Assembly: GCA_022695795.1 (NCBI GenBank)
Contig: MU404093.1
Span: forward strand, 269,159-333,158
From: Biscogniauxia marginata
Taxonomy: Eukaryota; Ascomycota; Sordariomycetes; Xylariales; Xylariaceae
Direction: 5' to 3'
Length of the DNA: 64,000 nt
A model generated the notes under the pieces. That model ran no database searches and was not told where the DNA came from. It was given only the letters and a program-made list of their open reading frames with translations. Within the stretch, counting starts at the first letter, position 1, and every line of letters starts with the position of its first letter. Shown piece by piece: positions 1 through 10,829 of the stretch. A program made the position numbers and the translations under genes.

Positions 1-351
1 CTATCGGATTTGATTCAGAGCGATGGTGAAGCAGAGCGCTTCGTGGTTCGTTCTGGGTCCAACTCCTATATTCTATTCTTAACACCCACACCCCATTCTT
101 ATCCAGAATGGGAGGCCGCTGATGCCATCGAATTTTGCGGTTACACCATTACCAAGTCGAAGACATACGGAGTCTGTGTCTTTTCCCTGAGAGAGGCAAA
201 ACTCATTGGCAAAGAACCATCTAGCCAATGCATGATTCTGTCCATTCTCAAAATTACAAGCCCTGGAGCAGGTTCTGTGCGGGATGTACAGACCCTCCAG
301 TTCATGAAGCAGTCTCCAGCCAGTTTACCATGGGTTCATAGCAATAACTGG

Positions 352-1074
352 ATGAGTAAACACCTGGGGAAAAGAAGCCGCCAAATAATCTTTCTCGCAT
401 TTCTGACTATCTTGGTGGCTTCCGGCATTGCTTTCGTAGCATTTCGCTCAACCTTTAACCACTCCAACGAGGGCATCTGGGTGCGCTATAATACCATCGG
501 AAGCGTAGGACCGCGCTACCAGCTGCAGTTTGACCACCACAACGTATCCGAGTGGGAAGAGCGTTACCCCAATCCCAACCAAGAGTGGTTTGTCCGAATC
601 GACGACCAAGCCATGGTCCCTCTGGATCTTGTGGATGACGAGGAGCTGCGCTACCAGCGCTGGTTCCAAGAGAGGTATCCCGAAGCTGACGAAGTTCGTC
701 GCGAGGGAAGATATCTTACCGAGGCTTTCCTCAGCGACCCAGACGCGATACAGGTCCCAGTAGACAAGACCTTCCACATGGCCCATTGCGTTGTGGCACT
801 GCGACGCTATTGGACGGCTCGAGAGTCCAAATCGCACGTCTGCCCGCGCGATATTGACTACAAGCACATGAAGCATTGCTTGGACGCATTGGACATGTGG
901 GCATTCCCTGAAGGACCTCGACGTTCCTTGCCACTGTCGCCTTCCATGGAGCATGACTCTACAGTCCAGAGGCGTGATGATCACCACCAACATAACAATG
1001 GAAACGACAGGTATTGGGTCGACGATTCAGATGATTCGAGGCTAGTCTGGAGAACCAAGGTATGCTTTAACTAA
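352..1074 (+). CDS. UstYa-family (DUF3328) oxidase-like protein, copy 1
   Basis: Predicted membrane-anchored UstYa/DUF3328 protein. Known members catalyse oxidative cyclisation or hydroxylation in fungal RiPP and other secondary-metabolite pathways. From the ATG at 352 the protein has 240 residues: a short basic N-terminus, one hydrophobic segment at about residues 10-31, then a lumenal part. The family signature of two HxxHC boxes is present: HMAHC at residues 142-146 and HMKHC at 172-176, thought to bind metal. The frame stays open upstream to position 10, but those 114 extra residues resemble nothing in the family and would bury the anchor mid-protein, so 352 is preferred; a short upstream exon is possible. 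A plausible donor (AAG/gtatgc near 1058) just before the stop leaves the last residues uncertain. It converges on a second UstYa gene on the minus strand. Confidence 0.72.
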   Translation: MSKHLGKRSRQIIFLAFLTILVASGIAFVAFRSTFNHSNEGIWVRYNTIGSVGPRYQLQFDHHNVSEWEERYPNPNQEWFVRIDDQAMVPLDLVDDEELRYQRWFQERYPEADEVRREGRYLTEAFLSDPDAIQVPVDKTFHMAHCVVALRRYWTARESKSHVCPRDIDYKHMKHCLDALDMWAFPEGPRRSLPLSPSMEHDSTVQRRDDHHQHNNGNDRYWVDDSDDSRLVWRTKVCFN

Positions 1075-1610
1075 GTCTTAGTTATAAAAAATATCTTGTA
1101 CTTCTTCGAGAGAACTACCTTGTTTTCCGCTTTGCTATATGCTGAAGATTGGCTACACGTCTTTTACATGAGGGTTATATGCTTTATCAGAAATCTGTCT
1201 TTTTTCCCGCAAGGTTTCATCAATTAAATAAGTCTGCTAGTTATCATGTAAAAATCCTTCGCTACTAGAATCATGAATCTGAAGAGATTTCACTCTTATG
1301 ATAGGTGCTTTAAACCTCGTCTTAGTCTTAGTAGTTTCTTGAAAAGCCTTTGTTTCACTTCTGGTCGGCATTATAATTATGGAACATTTTGTTTTACAAA
1401 TGACATCAAGCCACTAAGGATAATTTAAACCCTTACAACAGGCCACGCTATTGTAACAGAATGAAAGTTTTTATCAAGACTTGGATATAACCTTTAAATG
1501 AACCTACCTGTCAAATAATCCTATCATTTAGGAAGTACAAAATATTCTTGTATCTCAAGGAGTAGATATAAAGTTCAGCGTAATCTAGATTCTCTACCAC
1601 TAATATTCGG
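1075..1610. other. Intergenic region between the two convergent UstYa genes
   Basis: AT-rich 3' flanks of both genes. I see no coding frame, repeat or RNA gene here. Confidence 0.6.
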
Positions 1611-2709
1611 CTAACCAGCGTGGTCATCCGGGAACGTTGGAATATCCCAATTTCCTGCCCCATGTAGAACGTTTTCCTTTGTCCACGCATATAATTCCTC
1701 AAAGTTCTTACATTTATGCACCACATTGAAATCCGCTGCCGGAAACTCGTGCCCTGGGAGGTCTTCCGTCAAAATAGGCGTCATCTCTGCCGTACATTGG
1801 AGTTGCATCCTCAAAATTTCAACACAGTGGTCTAAGATCAGAATCAGTACAAATAGTCTCAGGTAGAATAATTGAATATATAGGTCCTCACCAAGATGAG
1901 CTCGTGTGATACTCGCAGAATGTTCGGAAAAGAAAGGGTGACTGGTATAATAGTGCTCGGGGTACGAGGCCATGCGGAGCATATTCTGTTTGTAGCGCTA
2001 TGCATAAGCAGGATGAATTAAGAATCGATTTGATAGGCCTTCGTACAACTTTTTATTATGAATTCTGGGCACTTACTAGGCAGTGTAGCTGATGGAAGAC
2101 TTCCGGATAGCCGGCAATGCCGCCACCTCGAGAATCGGGGATGCGAGTCCAGTTTCGTTTAGAACTCTTGTGTATGAGAGCTAACTCATTGTCGTCAATG
2201 CGGATAGGCACTCCACCAACTATAATGCGTCAGAGTTTCAGACCATATGAGATGGACATGGCAATCGGCAGTACTCATCCACAGCTCATCCCACGCTCTA
2301 TCAACATCGTCTCCAGCGCCGCGGTAAGGGGATGGTTTGAAGAAATCTCCCTCGATTTTGACATCCTGATATCGTATGAGACTAATTGCCGGCGCTGGCG
2401 GTTTGTAAGACCTCACAAGTGTATGATAAAGATAGATTAATCAAACTCACACCAGGTTGCTGTCTCAAGAGCACACGCTGCGTTGTTCCGAAATTGAGAT
2501 CCTACCAAGAAGGTAGCAACCGTCCAAAATATGAGACCGATGACCCAGATGGCTGTTAGAAGAGGTCTGTTTCCATTTTGTGGGATGGATTTAGCATCTT
2601 GCTTCTCGTAATCTGGAGAGGACAACAGTGTCTCCGTACTAAGAGGACTATAGATGGAATTGATAGTCCGGCCGCGAGCAAAAGTCTTTGCTTTTTGGTA
2701 TACAAACAT
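1611..2709 (-). CDS. UstYa-family (DUF3328) oxidase-like protein, copy 2 (5 exons)
   Basis: Reconstructed exons on the minus strand: 2709-2451, 2394-2275, 2219-2077, 1997-1892, 1831-1611. All junctions are GT..AG and the phases close to 282 aa. Domain order: N-terminal tail with the family's YSPLSTE-type stretch, one transmembrane helix at about 49-71, the conserved SPYRG (exon 2) and AWDELW (end of exon 2) blocks, then HQLHC (169-173) and HLDHC (208-212). The second box is split by intron 4, and removing that intron restores it. The C-terminus ends in a CRNF/ELYAW-like block typical of the family. Role by homology: oxidative tailoring enzyme of the secretory pathway. The sequence does not tell the substrate. 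It is strongly diverged from copy 1 in both sequence and exon number, so this is not a recent tandem duplication. UstYa proteins often occur in pairs in RiPP clusters; no precursor peptide gene is visible here. Confidence 0.9.
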
Positions 2710-4016
2710 ATTGAACGAGAACAGAGGTCGAAGTCAACGATATTGCGAATTTGTTACTGAAGTTGGACGGCAAATAGTCATTACTGCCAGTACAAAAAAA
2801 GAGAATCATGCCCTTTACAGTTGAAACAAACAAATATCTCTTGCACAGCCAATTTACGGGCAGGTCATACAAGATTACCGGATAGTATCGAGTAAGTGGC
2901 TATCATCCACTCTGAGAAAGTACTGGCTTACGTGCATTGTGCTTTCGATGTTGTTCGCACATTTACGCGCTGCCCCAATTCCCAAAACAAGTATAAGATG
3001 AGCACGCGATAGCGTAGCTTTCTTGTATACCAACCCTGCCGCTCTATAGTTATTTTTCCCGAGAGCTTGTGACTAATAGATCGTCAACTAATAGGCTATA
3101 ACCCACAGTCGAAAGCAAAGTTCTAGAGCTCTTTTCCGATATTACCTGCTTTAGAGCCTTATGTGTTTTCAGCTGACTTTTCATTAATCCTGGTCACCTG
3201 CTTCCCACGGAATGGTTCCACGAACTTTCTCAACTTCGGGTCAATGCTAGGCGACATATGGCACAACATTTACTGGAAGGAAATGAATTCACCGCCTGAA
3301 CTGTGGTAACATGAAGCGAGAAAAGCAAGAGCAATGATATTATGGTGTAACAATATCCAACGATTTCACAAGCCTGCGGTCAGACGGCACAGTAATATAT
3401 GCATGTCTTACGGGCTTGAATACTGGTAACGAGCAATTAATGCGATGGGGCTGATGCTTGTTTACGGACCCTTTTGGCCGACAAAAAGCGAACCTCGACC
3501 GTTAGCCAATCCATTTGGCTGAATTCTATATTGGCTCACACTCTCGTAAGATTATCGGTCGTTTGGCCGCGGCTTGTTGTCGGCAAGTTAACTCCACTGC
3601 GGAGGGACAGGACTCGTAGGATGATGCAATGCAATAATCTGTATAGATCAAGTTCTTTCGCACAGTATACCTCAGATTCCGCGGCTCATCCTTAACTACC
3701 GGGTCTTTACAAGGAGAACCTATCATATCTCTTGCTACTAATACAGCAAGCGGGTTACAACCTCGGGGCACCCACGGAGCGCTTCCGTATGCCTGTCTTG
3801 TGATCACTAGCTTGTTGTCAAGTTTTCGCGGTCATTATTTTCATTCATGACGCTCATCTAGGACTTGGTGTTCTGCCTAGGCCATGATGGCCATAGAATC
3901 TTGCTACATGTCGCAATCTCGATTCCGATGACTACGTCGCCTCGTTATTCACTTTGCCCCTTCACAATCCCTAAGATTCTTCGTCAAGAGGACTCTACCC
4001 CTTTTCAGGTTCATTC
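2710..4016. other. Intergenic region
   Basis: Upstream of UstYa copy 2 and of the DOMON gene, so it should hold two divergent promoters. Open frames here are short, lack family motifs and have no supporting splice structure. I looked for a secreted precursor peptide with repeated KR-flanked cores and found none. Confidence 0.5.
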
Positions 4017-5557
4017 ATGGCGCCTAGACTGGTTTTCTTTGCTTTCCTACTGTCTCTTATCACCCGGCACTGTTATGCGTTACTCGGCCAGGTCTGCCAA
4101 TTTGATGATGTACGAGACATAGATATTTGTATTGTTTTCTCATCTTTGAGCCTCGATGCTTCCTCATATCACCTTGCATTCTCCGGGAAATTCTCCAGAG
4201 GTCTTGGATGGGCCGCTTTTGGACGGGGCGTCGCCATGGATGGGGCGCTCATGTTCCTCTTTTACCCCAATAACGCCCTTGATGGTACGGTTAACTCCCG
4301 ACAACCGACTCTTGGAGCCAATATTAACTCTTAGTATATAGGCCTCACAGTGAGCGTGAGATCGACCACGTAGGTAAAGCCCTAATAGTTGCGTACGTGA
4401 CCATGTGTAACGAAGTGGCCGCTGAAACTTGCTCTATCTAGGGGGCACTACCCACCAGCTCTCTTCGGCTCTCATGCTCAACTTTCACTACTTCACACAT
4501 CAGTCACTAGCGAAGGTTATTATACAGCAGAAATAATATGCCATGCTTGTCGATTAGGCGATGAGCATCTTGCTGACGAGAGCTGGATCTGGTCAGTCAA
4601 TACCAACCAAAGGTTGCAAACGGACGATGTCCAAGCTGAACTACAGATGCACATAGCATATGGTAGGTTTACTTCAGTCTAATTTACAAGCGTACACTGA
4701 TGGGTTGAAAGACTACTTTAGCACTATGGTGCAAAGCGACGATGTGCTACACGGAGATCTACTGAGCGTCTCCGGCAATCGTAGCTCAACCATTAAGCAG
4801 ATCGCAGGGGATAGGGGGAAGCACGCTACGGGCGCCTTGGTTACTAGTCATGGCGTGATCATGCTATGTTCTTTCTTGATCCTGTATCCTGTAGGAATTC
4901 TTGCAATGGCCAGGGGTAGCAAACATTCATTCCCGGTTCACGCTGGCATCCAGCTGTTCGCTACTGTTTGCGTATTGCTAGGAATTATCCTAGGACTAAG
5001 CAAATCTAGGTTCTTCAAAGATGTAAGTCATCTATTCTTCCTTGATCTAGATGTATAACAGATCTCCATGTGTCTAACCTTGACCATTAGACAGTTTACA
5101 TGGCTGTCTTATCCCATGGAATTGTTGGGTTGGCAGTTTTCACTCTATTGGTCCTTCAAATAACCCTTGGTCTCAGGCATCATAGCATCTTTATGAAAAC
5201 TCGAGCTCCGACCATTTTCTCAAATTATCACAAACGCATCGGCTTCATGGTAACAGCTGGGGGATTCTTAAACACTATTTTGTACGTCGTCACCTTCACC
5301 TTGCTCTTCCCCTAGATGAAAAAACAATAGTTTGAACTAACATGAAATACAGTGGGCTTTACATCTCTAATAATCGCGACTTCTCTGCCACACCTTTAAC
5401 GATAGTCGTGGCGCTTTGCGTGATTTGGGCATTACTTCTATTGCTCGTGAAGAACTGGAAATCTGGGCAAAGGGTCATTGAAAAGCAAGATCGGGGAAAC
5501 AGCAATAATGCAGAGCTGGAGGGATTTCTCCAGGATCAAAATTTATTGCAAGACTAA
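4017..5557 (+). CDS. DOMON - cytochrome b561 transmembrane redox protein (6 exons)
   Basis: Exons 4017-4284, 4342-4369, 4442-4662, 4712-5022, 5091-5281, 5353-5557 give 407 aa with all phases closed. The N-terminus is a signal peptide (hydrophobic residues about 5-21). A DOMON heme/sugar-binding-type domain follows (about 25-190; TGHYPP, CHAC and SWIWS blocks). Then comes a cytochrome b561 region of five or six helices (about 205-380). Four histidines sit where b561 ligates two hemes: H219 (TSHG), H249 (PVHAG), H285 (LSHG) and H323 (YHKR). Expected role: electron transfer across a membrane, for example to or from an extracellular or lumenal oxidoreductase. It lies next to two UstYa genes whose chemistry is oxidative, which makes an electron-supply role conceivable, but that is inference. 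The 28-bp second exon is unusually small and is the least certain part. Confidence 0.85.
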
Positions 5558-6219
5558 GCGTGAGCGGAGTGAACTGGCTGAAACCCGAAACCGAAGCTTT
5601 GTCTCAATTTTCACGAACTGCCTGTTAAAATTGGACACGACCAAGGCTGTGGTGTCTCATATTATTCTGTCGGGAAATGAAGCATATAAAATAAGGTGTA
5701 AATGAACTCACCCTCACCCAGTTGAGGTGGGTAAGAAACTCAGGCGCTCACCACCCTTGTTTGGGTAAGCGTTCGTCCCGAGATCTCCCCTTTCTTAAAT
5801 CAACGCTAAAGAAGCAAGGCTACTATATAATATTCCGTTTAAATGGCACCGCAAACTGAATTTTATAGTCTTATAGTACTAGCCATAACAAACTTTTAAA
5901 GGGCCATATAAAAGCACTAAGAAATGTTATATCGACATTAAGGGACTTATTTAGCGGTAGCAAGACCCTTGAAAATAGAAAGAAACTTTAAAACTAATAT
6001 CCTTTATTAAATCGATACTTAGATTAAACATGGTAGTATTTAATGACTATAAGGAACATTTTATCATTATCTAACTATCTATTTCTACATAGACTAGCGT
6101 GCCGTGACCACCGTGCTGGCAATTTTTGGGCTTGGGATTTCTCAAACCATTCGGAACTCTTTCGAAACACCTAGCCTTTATATGGCTTGCTGAAGGTAGT
6201 GTTTCTGTAGTGACCTCTA
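5558..6219. other. Intergenic region, convergent 3' flanks
   Basis: Lies between the ends of the DOMON-b561 gene and the UGD gene. It is AT-rich from about 5820 to 6100. No gene recognised. Confidence 0.55.
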
Positions 6220-7972
6220 TTACGAGGCCTGGTACATTGATGGACGTCCGATGCCGTCAATGCAGAACCCCAAGTCTGTGAGACGATGGTTAAGAAAGTT
6301 GTGACCATCAAATATGAACTTTGGACCTTGCATGCTGTCGGCAATCCTCTCCCAGTCAACACAATCACTGCTGATCTCAATAGTACAAGTTACTACCATC
6401 TTAGAGTCAGTAATGATCCAGGAGCATTTGCGCAGAAACTCAAAGCAAGTCGGGAGTGGTTCTTACCAATGTTGTCCATCTTAATATCTGAGCCTGTCGT
6501 CGAGAAATTAATGTCTTGTACAGATGGTAAATACTGCAGTTGGTCCCATGAGTTGAGTATTGCGATTCCGCTGGCCCCGTCGCATGCCTCATAAACGTCG
6601 GTACAAACGAAAACCTGTTCATCAATCTTGTACTGGTCCCCACCCAAGCTAGCACGTATATCTTGCCAAATATGGGCCTTTTCAACCAATGGGTCGAATA
6701 TTTTAATCTGGTATCCTAAAAGCACTAGGTCCCGAATCACAGGGATGGCAGGAGACTCCCGAGTGTCGTCGGTATCTGGCTTGAACGCAAACCCAAGCAT
6801 CGCCAGCACTGTGCTGCGCCCAATATGATGACTACTTGGAACTCGGCTCATGATATTCTCCGTAAACCGCATTGTTTGAAAATAATTTATGTTGACGATG
6901 CTTTCGAAATATGAGGCCACTTCAGGTAGATCCAGCTGAGCCGCCGTGTTAGTTAGATGTAACACATCCTTGGTGAAACAGCTACCGCCAAAGCCGAGGG
7001 TTGAACGCAACATGTGCCGACCAATCCGATGATCTAGGCCGCACGCTCGCGATACCTGAGTGATATCGGCCCCTATCTTATCGCAGACAGCGCTGAGAGC
7101 GTTGATGGAGCTGATTCGCTGCGCTAGCAGGGCATTCGCTGCGAGTTTGGAAAGCTCGCTCGAGCGGGAATTCATGGTGATGATCTTGTCTTCAGAAACC
7201 CATCTAGCGTACAGACTTGCCAGGGCCTCTGCTGCTGCTTTTCCTTCCGCTGTTTCGTCTGAGCCTATCAGAATCCGATCCGGGTAGAGCAAGTCCTGCA
7301 CGGCAGTGCCCTCGGCGAGGAACTCGGGGTTCGAAAGGACCTGGCATTTGATATTAGATCGTAGGTTAGGACTGATTATCTGTTTCGTCGCCTCGGTAGA
7401 CCCGCATGGGACTGTGCTCTTATTAACGAGGATGATATCTTTCTCCACCGTCTTAGCGACGTGTTTGACGACAGAATGAAAACTGGTCAGGTTTGGGGCC
7501 GCTCCCTTTCCTGGTCCATGCAGCTTTCCAGAGGGTGTTTCGACGGCGATGAAAATGATATCCGCGTTGCGAATTGCACTATCAACTTCAGTGCTAAAGA
7601 AAAGATTAGGCTTTCGCCGTGGGATCCTTGCTGTAGTTGTCATTTGAATTGACCCAAAAGCCGATAGCGGGTGCGAACCTCGCGCTGCCTTAACAGCATC
7701 TAGAAGCCCGGGCTCGCTGAAGGGAAGATCGTCAGAGTTCCATGCCGCGATACGAAGCGCGTTCTTGTCCACCACGGTGACATCTATCTCAGGAACTTTG
7801 AGAGCCATGATGGAACTACTAGGACCACCCTAGAATTGTTGTCTGTTAGAAACTCCAATATTCTTCACTTGAAGATTTCAAAGAGCTTTGCTCTAGAAGG
7901 GGAGAAGAAGAAACGCACAACGTAACCAGCTCCAACACAGCAGACGTTGATCCTTGGACTCGCATAAACCAT
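6220..7972 (-). CDS. UGD1: UDP-glucose 6-dehydrogenase (3 exons)
   Basis: NAD-dependent enzyme oxidising UDP-glucose to UDP-glucuronate in the cytosol; the symbol is the family name used in fungi. Exons 7972-7919, 7829-6467 and 6392-6220 give 529 aa. The 54-bp first exon supplies the start of the Rossmann fold (GAGYVG, residues 14-19), which the long open frame alone lacks. The NPEFLAEGTA block, the KLAAN lysine/asparagine block and the catalytic cysteine in GFGGSCFTKD (C302) are all present. The C-terminal domain contains FAFKPDTDDTRES, and the last exon ends with a typical KFIFDGHN block. No inactivating change is seen. UGD makes the substrate of the UXS gene at 26.0-27.2 kb. The two are co-directional, and the 15-kb retrotransposon nest lies between them. 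UGD is not a usual member of fungal polyketide clusters. Confidence 0.93.
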
Positions 7973-8505
7973 TGTAAACGTCTATTCGACTATCATTTCC
8001 ATAGAGGAATTTTAATAAAGTGAATGAAGCACTGGTTTGAGATTTCATGAAGAGAGATCTGTGCACCCGCGAATGGTAGTTGCAGGCGCTATAGACTTTG
8101 CTAGTTTTATATTTTCTATTATATCTGAAGGAATAGGGTAGAGTTTAAGTGAACGGGAGTCCTATTTATATACATGATATAGACCCGTATGACACCATAT
8201 TTCAATATTCCATGCTGTTTACTCAGTGCCGTTTTGTCACTCTACATGCCTGTCTCACTATTGACCAATCTTTCGAACATGGTTGTTCTTTTTAGATTTT
8301 GCTGACTTCGTTCTGAGTTACCATAATAGGCGTGTGGGGAAATTTTGCAGAAATCCGGTAACCCGTTCTTTGCACATGACCATCGACCTGGGGTGTTTTT
8401 TTTCTTCAGTGTCGGTAGCGACATCCGGTTTCATCATTGGTGTCCCTGAGCGGAAGCGAGACCCGTTGCTCGTAGTTCTTTAGTGCCTAACTTATCGAAC
8501 TCCGT
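7973..8505. other. UGD upstream region
   Basis: 5' flank and presumed promoter of the UGD gene. Short open frames on both strands have no recognisable features. Confidence 0.5.
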
Positions 8506-8790
8506 TTGGATGACGCGGATGTCGCTACGGCTCGGGAAGAAGTAATTATAGCTAGGGATGATAATGGAACAGTAGACAGACCACTTGATACTTATTGTCC
8601 ATGTTTGATGGGAGACAAGCTGGATTACAGACCGATTCCGGAGCGAAATCATAAGCACGCAGTAAAGCCTAAACACTACTTCAAGAATTGGAGTGAGATT
8701 GAAGTTCAATTCCTACGCAGAAAATATTACATCCACAATTTAGCAAAGTCAATCGCAGCCAGCCTGCAAACTCTTGAATTGGAAACATAA
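8506..8790 (+). pseudogene. Possible gene relic, unknown
   Basis: An open frame of about 94 codons without an ATG near its beginning. I do not recognise it. Its composition is protein-like (charged, with aromatic residues), and it lies just upstream of another short frame on the same strand, so both could be remains of one degraded gene. It could equally be a chance frame. Confidence 0.15.
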
Positions 8791-8852
8791 TAAAAAAATT
8801 TTTTCGCGTCACATAGTATCGTTTGGGCAGAAGCCAAAGTTTCCTTGAAACC

Positions 8853-9191
8853 ATGGACATCGAATCTCTTATAAATAGCGCTTCATTTCATCTCTCTGAA
8901 GAAGATAAGCGAGTAGTACCATGTAGTCCTAGAAACTTTGAGTCGCACAGGTGGCAGCAGGTCCAAGATTTTCTTGGTAGGTTTTATCGTTTATTCTTTA
9001 GAGATGAACCTACTGGAATTGAGATGACAATTTTCCTCCATTTCATGTCTAGTTGCTTGAATCTTCAACTAGAGACTAATGAAGATTCTAACACAGCTGC
9101 TGGAGAAATGGGCTCACTGAGGCGCAGCTCAATTAACCTACGCAACTATATCGTTTGGCAGCCCCAAGCCTCCAATGAGTCGGAGGCATAG
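8853..9191 (+). CDS. Small hypothetical protein (112 aa)
   Basis: ATG at 8853 (ACCATGG context) followed by 112 codons. The predicted protein is soluble, without a signal peptide or membrane helix, and has a central aromatic-rich stretch. No family recognised. The stop codon is followed directly by a GAT-repeat tract at the edge of the SINE-like element, so the 3' end of an older longer gene may have been cut by that insertion. Confidence 0.3.
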   Translation: MDIESLINSASFHLSEEDKRVVPCSPRNFESHRWQQVQDFLGRFYRLFFRDEPTGIEMTIFLHFMSSCLNLQLETNEDSNTAAGEMGSLRRSSINLRNYIVWQPQASNESEA

Positions 9192-9194
9192 CGG

Positions 9195-9650
9195 ATGATG
9201 ATGATGATATTGTTAACGTCCGAAGGACGTGACTATCTAACTAAGTACATAGTCCCGTTTTTGGCGCGCAGCAATGGCGTATAGGACGACTAGAGTACCT
9301 CCGAAGAGACAGAGCTAGTGTATCGCTTGACATAAGAAATAAGGTATCAGGCGGTAGAAGCTAGTTAGCGTCGGCGCTAACTAAACCGCTTCGGTGACTT
9401 TCACCAGGGAAAAACCTCGAATATTTAATCCCCGTTAATAGCAAGGTACGGTTTAGTACTACTCTCATTACCGATAAATACCCGGGAAACCCCTAAATCG
9501 ACCGAGGTGTCGTGTATTATTATCGACTATATAAAACCGGGAGGGTTAAAATTACAACGGGATTCAAACTTACTTACATTTGCGTCTTAAGTAAATACAT
9601 TACTAAACGCTAACTAACTGCGCTATCTAGCCACGCGAAGTTAGTTGAAG
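9195..9650 (-). mobile_element. tRNA-derived SINE-like element (candidate)
   Basis: Read on the minus strand, the first 100 bases (about 9648-9545) look like a decayed tRNA head. An A-box-like TAGCGCAGTTAG lies at about 9637 and a B-box-like GTTTGAATCC at about 9568, roughly the spacing of an internal Pol III promoter. About 350 bp of non-coding body follow, containing a short perfect hairpin (GTTAGCG..CGCTAAC, near 9366-9383). The end is a short triplet repeat (ATC)n at 9195-9209, as SINE tails often have. The tRNA stems no longer pair fully, so this is not a functional tRNA. Alternative: a solo LTR of a Copia element, since the other end reads TGTTAACGTCCG. Confidence 0.35.
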
Positions 9651-9655
9651 GCTTC

Positions 9656-9979
9656 TTGGACAGAGTATTTGGGGAGGGTCTACGATGCTGGAGGAATGAG
9701 GATAATTTGCTTTGGTTTAAGCAAAAAACTACCTTTCAAAGCGTTCGTGAGTTGGAGCATATTCATGTACTGCTGCGAGGCATTGATGACGATGCTATTA
9801 CAAAGATAACGGGCCAAAAAAAAAGGAACGGAGATAACTTCTCGTCTTGCGTCGTCTCATTATACCTAGGAGATTTTAAGCTACACTTAGGTATAGAAGG
9901 TCCCGAAGAATTAAAACGTAAGAAGCTCGGCGAGTCCTTCGGATATCTCTTGCTCTTGCGCGGCCCTAACCACATGTAG
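9656..9979 (+). pseudogene. Possible gene relic, unknown
   Basis: Open frame of 107 codons with no in-frame ATG at its start, directly after the SINE-like element. I do not recognise it. It may be the downstream part of the gene whose upstream part is at 8506-9191, interrupted by the insertion, or a chance frame. Confidence 0.15.
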
Positions 9980-10011
9980 TCATTACACGTGTTGCAATAC
10001 AAGATTGTGAG

Positions 10012-10134
10012 GTTGCTTTATTAGGTGAAGAGCTATCTAAATAGTGTGGGAGGACCTGTTCCTTATATACATGACGGCTGCGGTGACCCTGTACCTGTAC
10101 ATAACAGCCACCCCCTTGGTACCTATTTCAGCAA
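10012..10134 (+). repeat. Dispersed repeat, copy 1
   Basis: About 120 bp that recur, clearly diverged, at 31644-31768 in the same orientation. Shared blocks include TTAGGTGAAGAGCTATC, TATACATGACGGCTGCGG and TTGTACCTGTA-like sequence. No coding capacity. It could be the remnant of a mobile element end. Confidence 0.6.
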
Positions 10135-10365
10135 CAGGTATTATGTACTATAGAGCCCCGGGCGTGTATTCATCTTATTGAAATTATTGCCCGAGGTGTG
10201 GATTTGTCGAGACCACGCGAGAGCATCACTAACGGATATCTCTTCATTAGATATCGTTTTAGAGTTTCTTATATTCAGCCAATTAACTAGTTGCCCCCCT
10301 CCTTTTAATCACCATACTATTTTTGTAATTGTAGATAGGCAAAGTTACAAAACCTTTCGCATGAC

Positions 10366-10793
10366 TGTTACGACCCAACAAGGGTAAAAGGAATTAAGGG
10401 TGGTCATGTGATCTAGGGTCACATGACTCCAGAAGGGAGAATGCCAAGATTCTCAGTTGTTCTCCTGAGAATCTGGGAGAATGCCAAGATTCTCAATTGT
10501 TCTCCTAAAAATTAGAGAGAGTGTAGGTATAACCCCTTATGAAGGATAAAATATAAATAAATTAGAATTTCCTACATATCTAGTCATTCATTTTTAGTTC
10601 CTTAGCTATCAATTTAAGATTATAGTCACTCTTTAATACTATAATAAAAATACCTTAAAACCTTTTTAATGAACATAACATTATAAATTAATTAAACTAA
10701 TTTTAACCCATTATTACCTTTAAATCAAGAAAACCTAATACGTACTCACTTATGAAATCAACTAACTAAGAATATATAAAGAGATTTATTACA
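10366..10793 (+). repeat. Element A, 5' LTR
   Basis: 428 bp, from TGTTACGACCC to TTATTACA; it matches 24940-25367 in length and arrangement. It contains the inverted pair GTCATGTGA / TCACATGAC near its start and two copies of a roughly 40-bp unit with GAGAATGCCAAGATTCTC. Confidence 0.93.
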
Positions 10794-10829
10794 TTTTAAT
10801 AGCTCCTTAATTAATGCTTAACATTGGTT

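Noticed and set aside
10..351. 114-residue N-terminal extension of UstYa copy 1
   Set aside because: Open frame only; no similarity to the family, and it would put the membrane anchor in mid-protein. The ATG at 352 fits better.
448..993. 181-codon minus-strand frame
   Set aside because: Shadow of the UstYa gene on the opposite strand; no motif.
3474..3807. Short frames on both strands as RiPP precursor candidates
   Set aside because: No signal peptide, no repeated core and no KR-bounded units.
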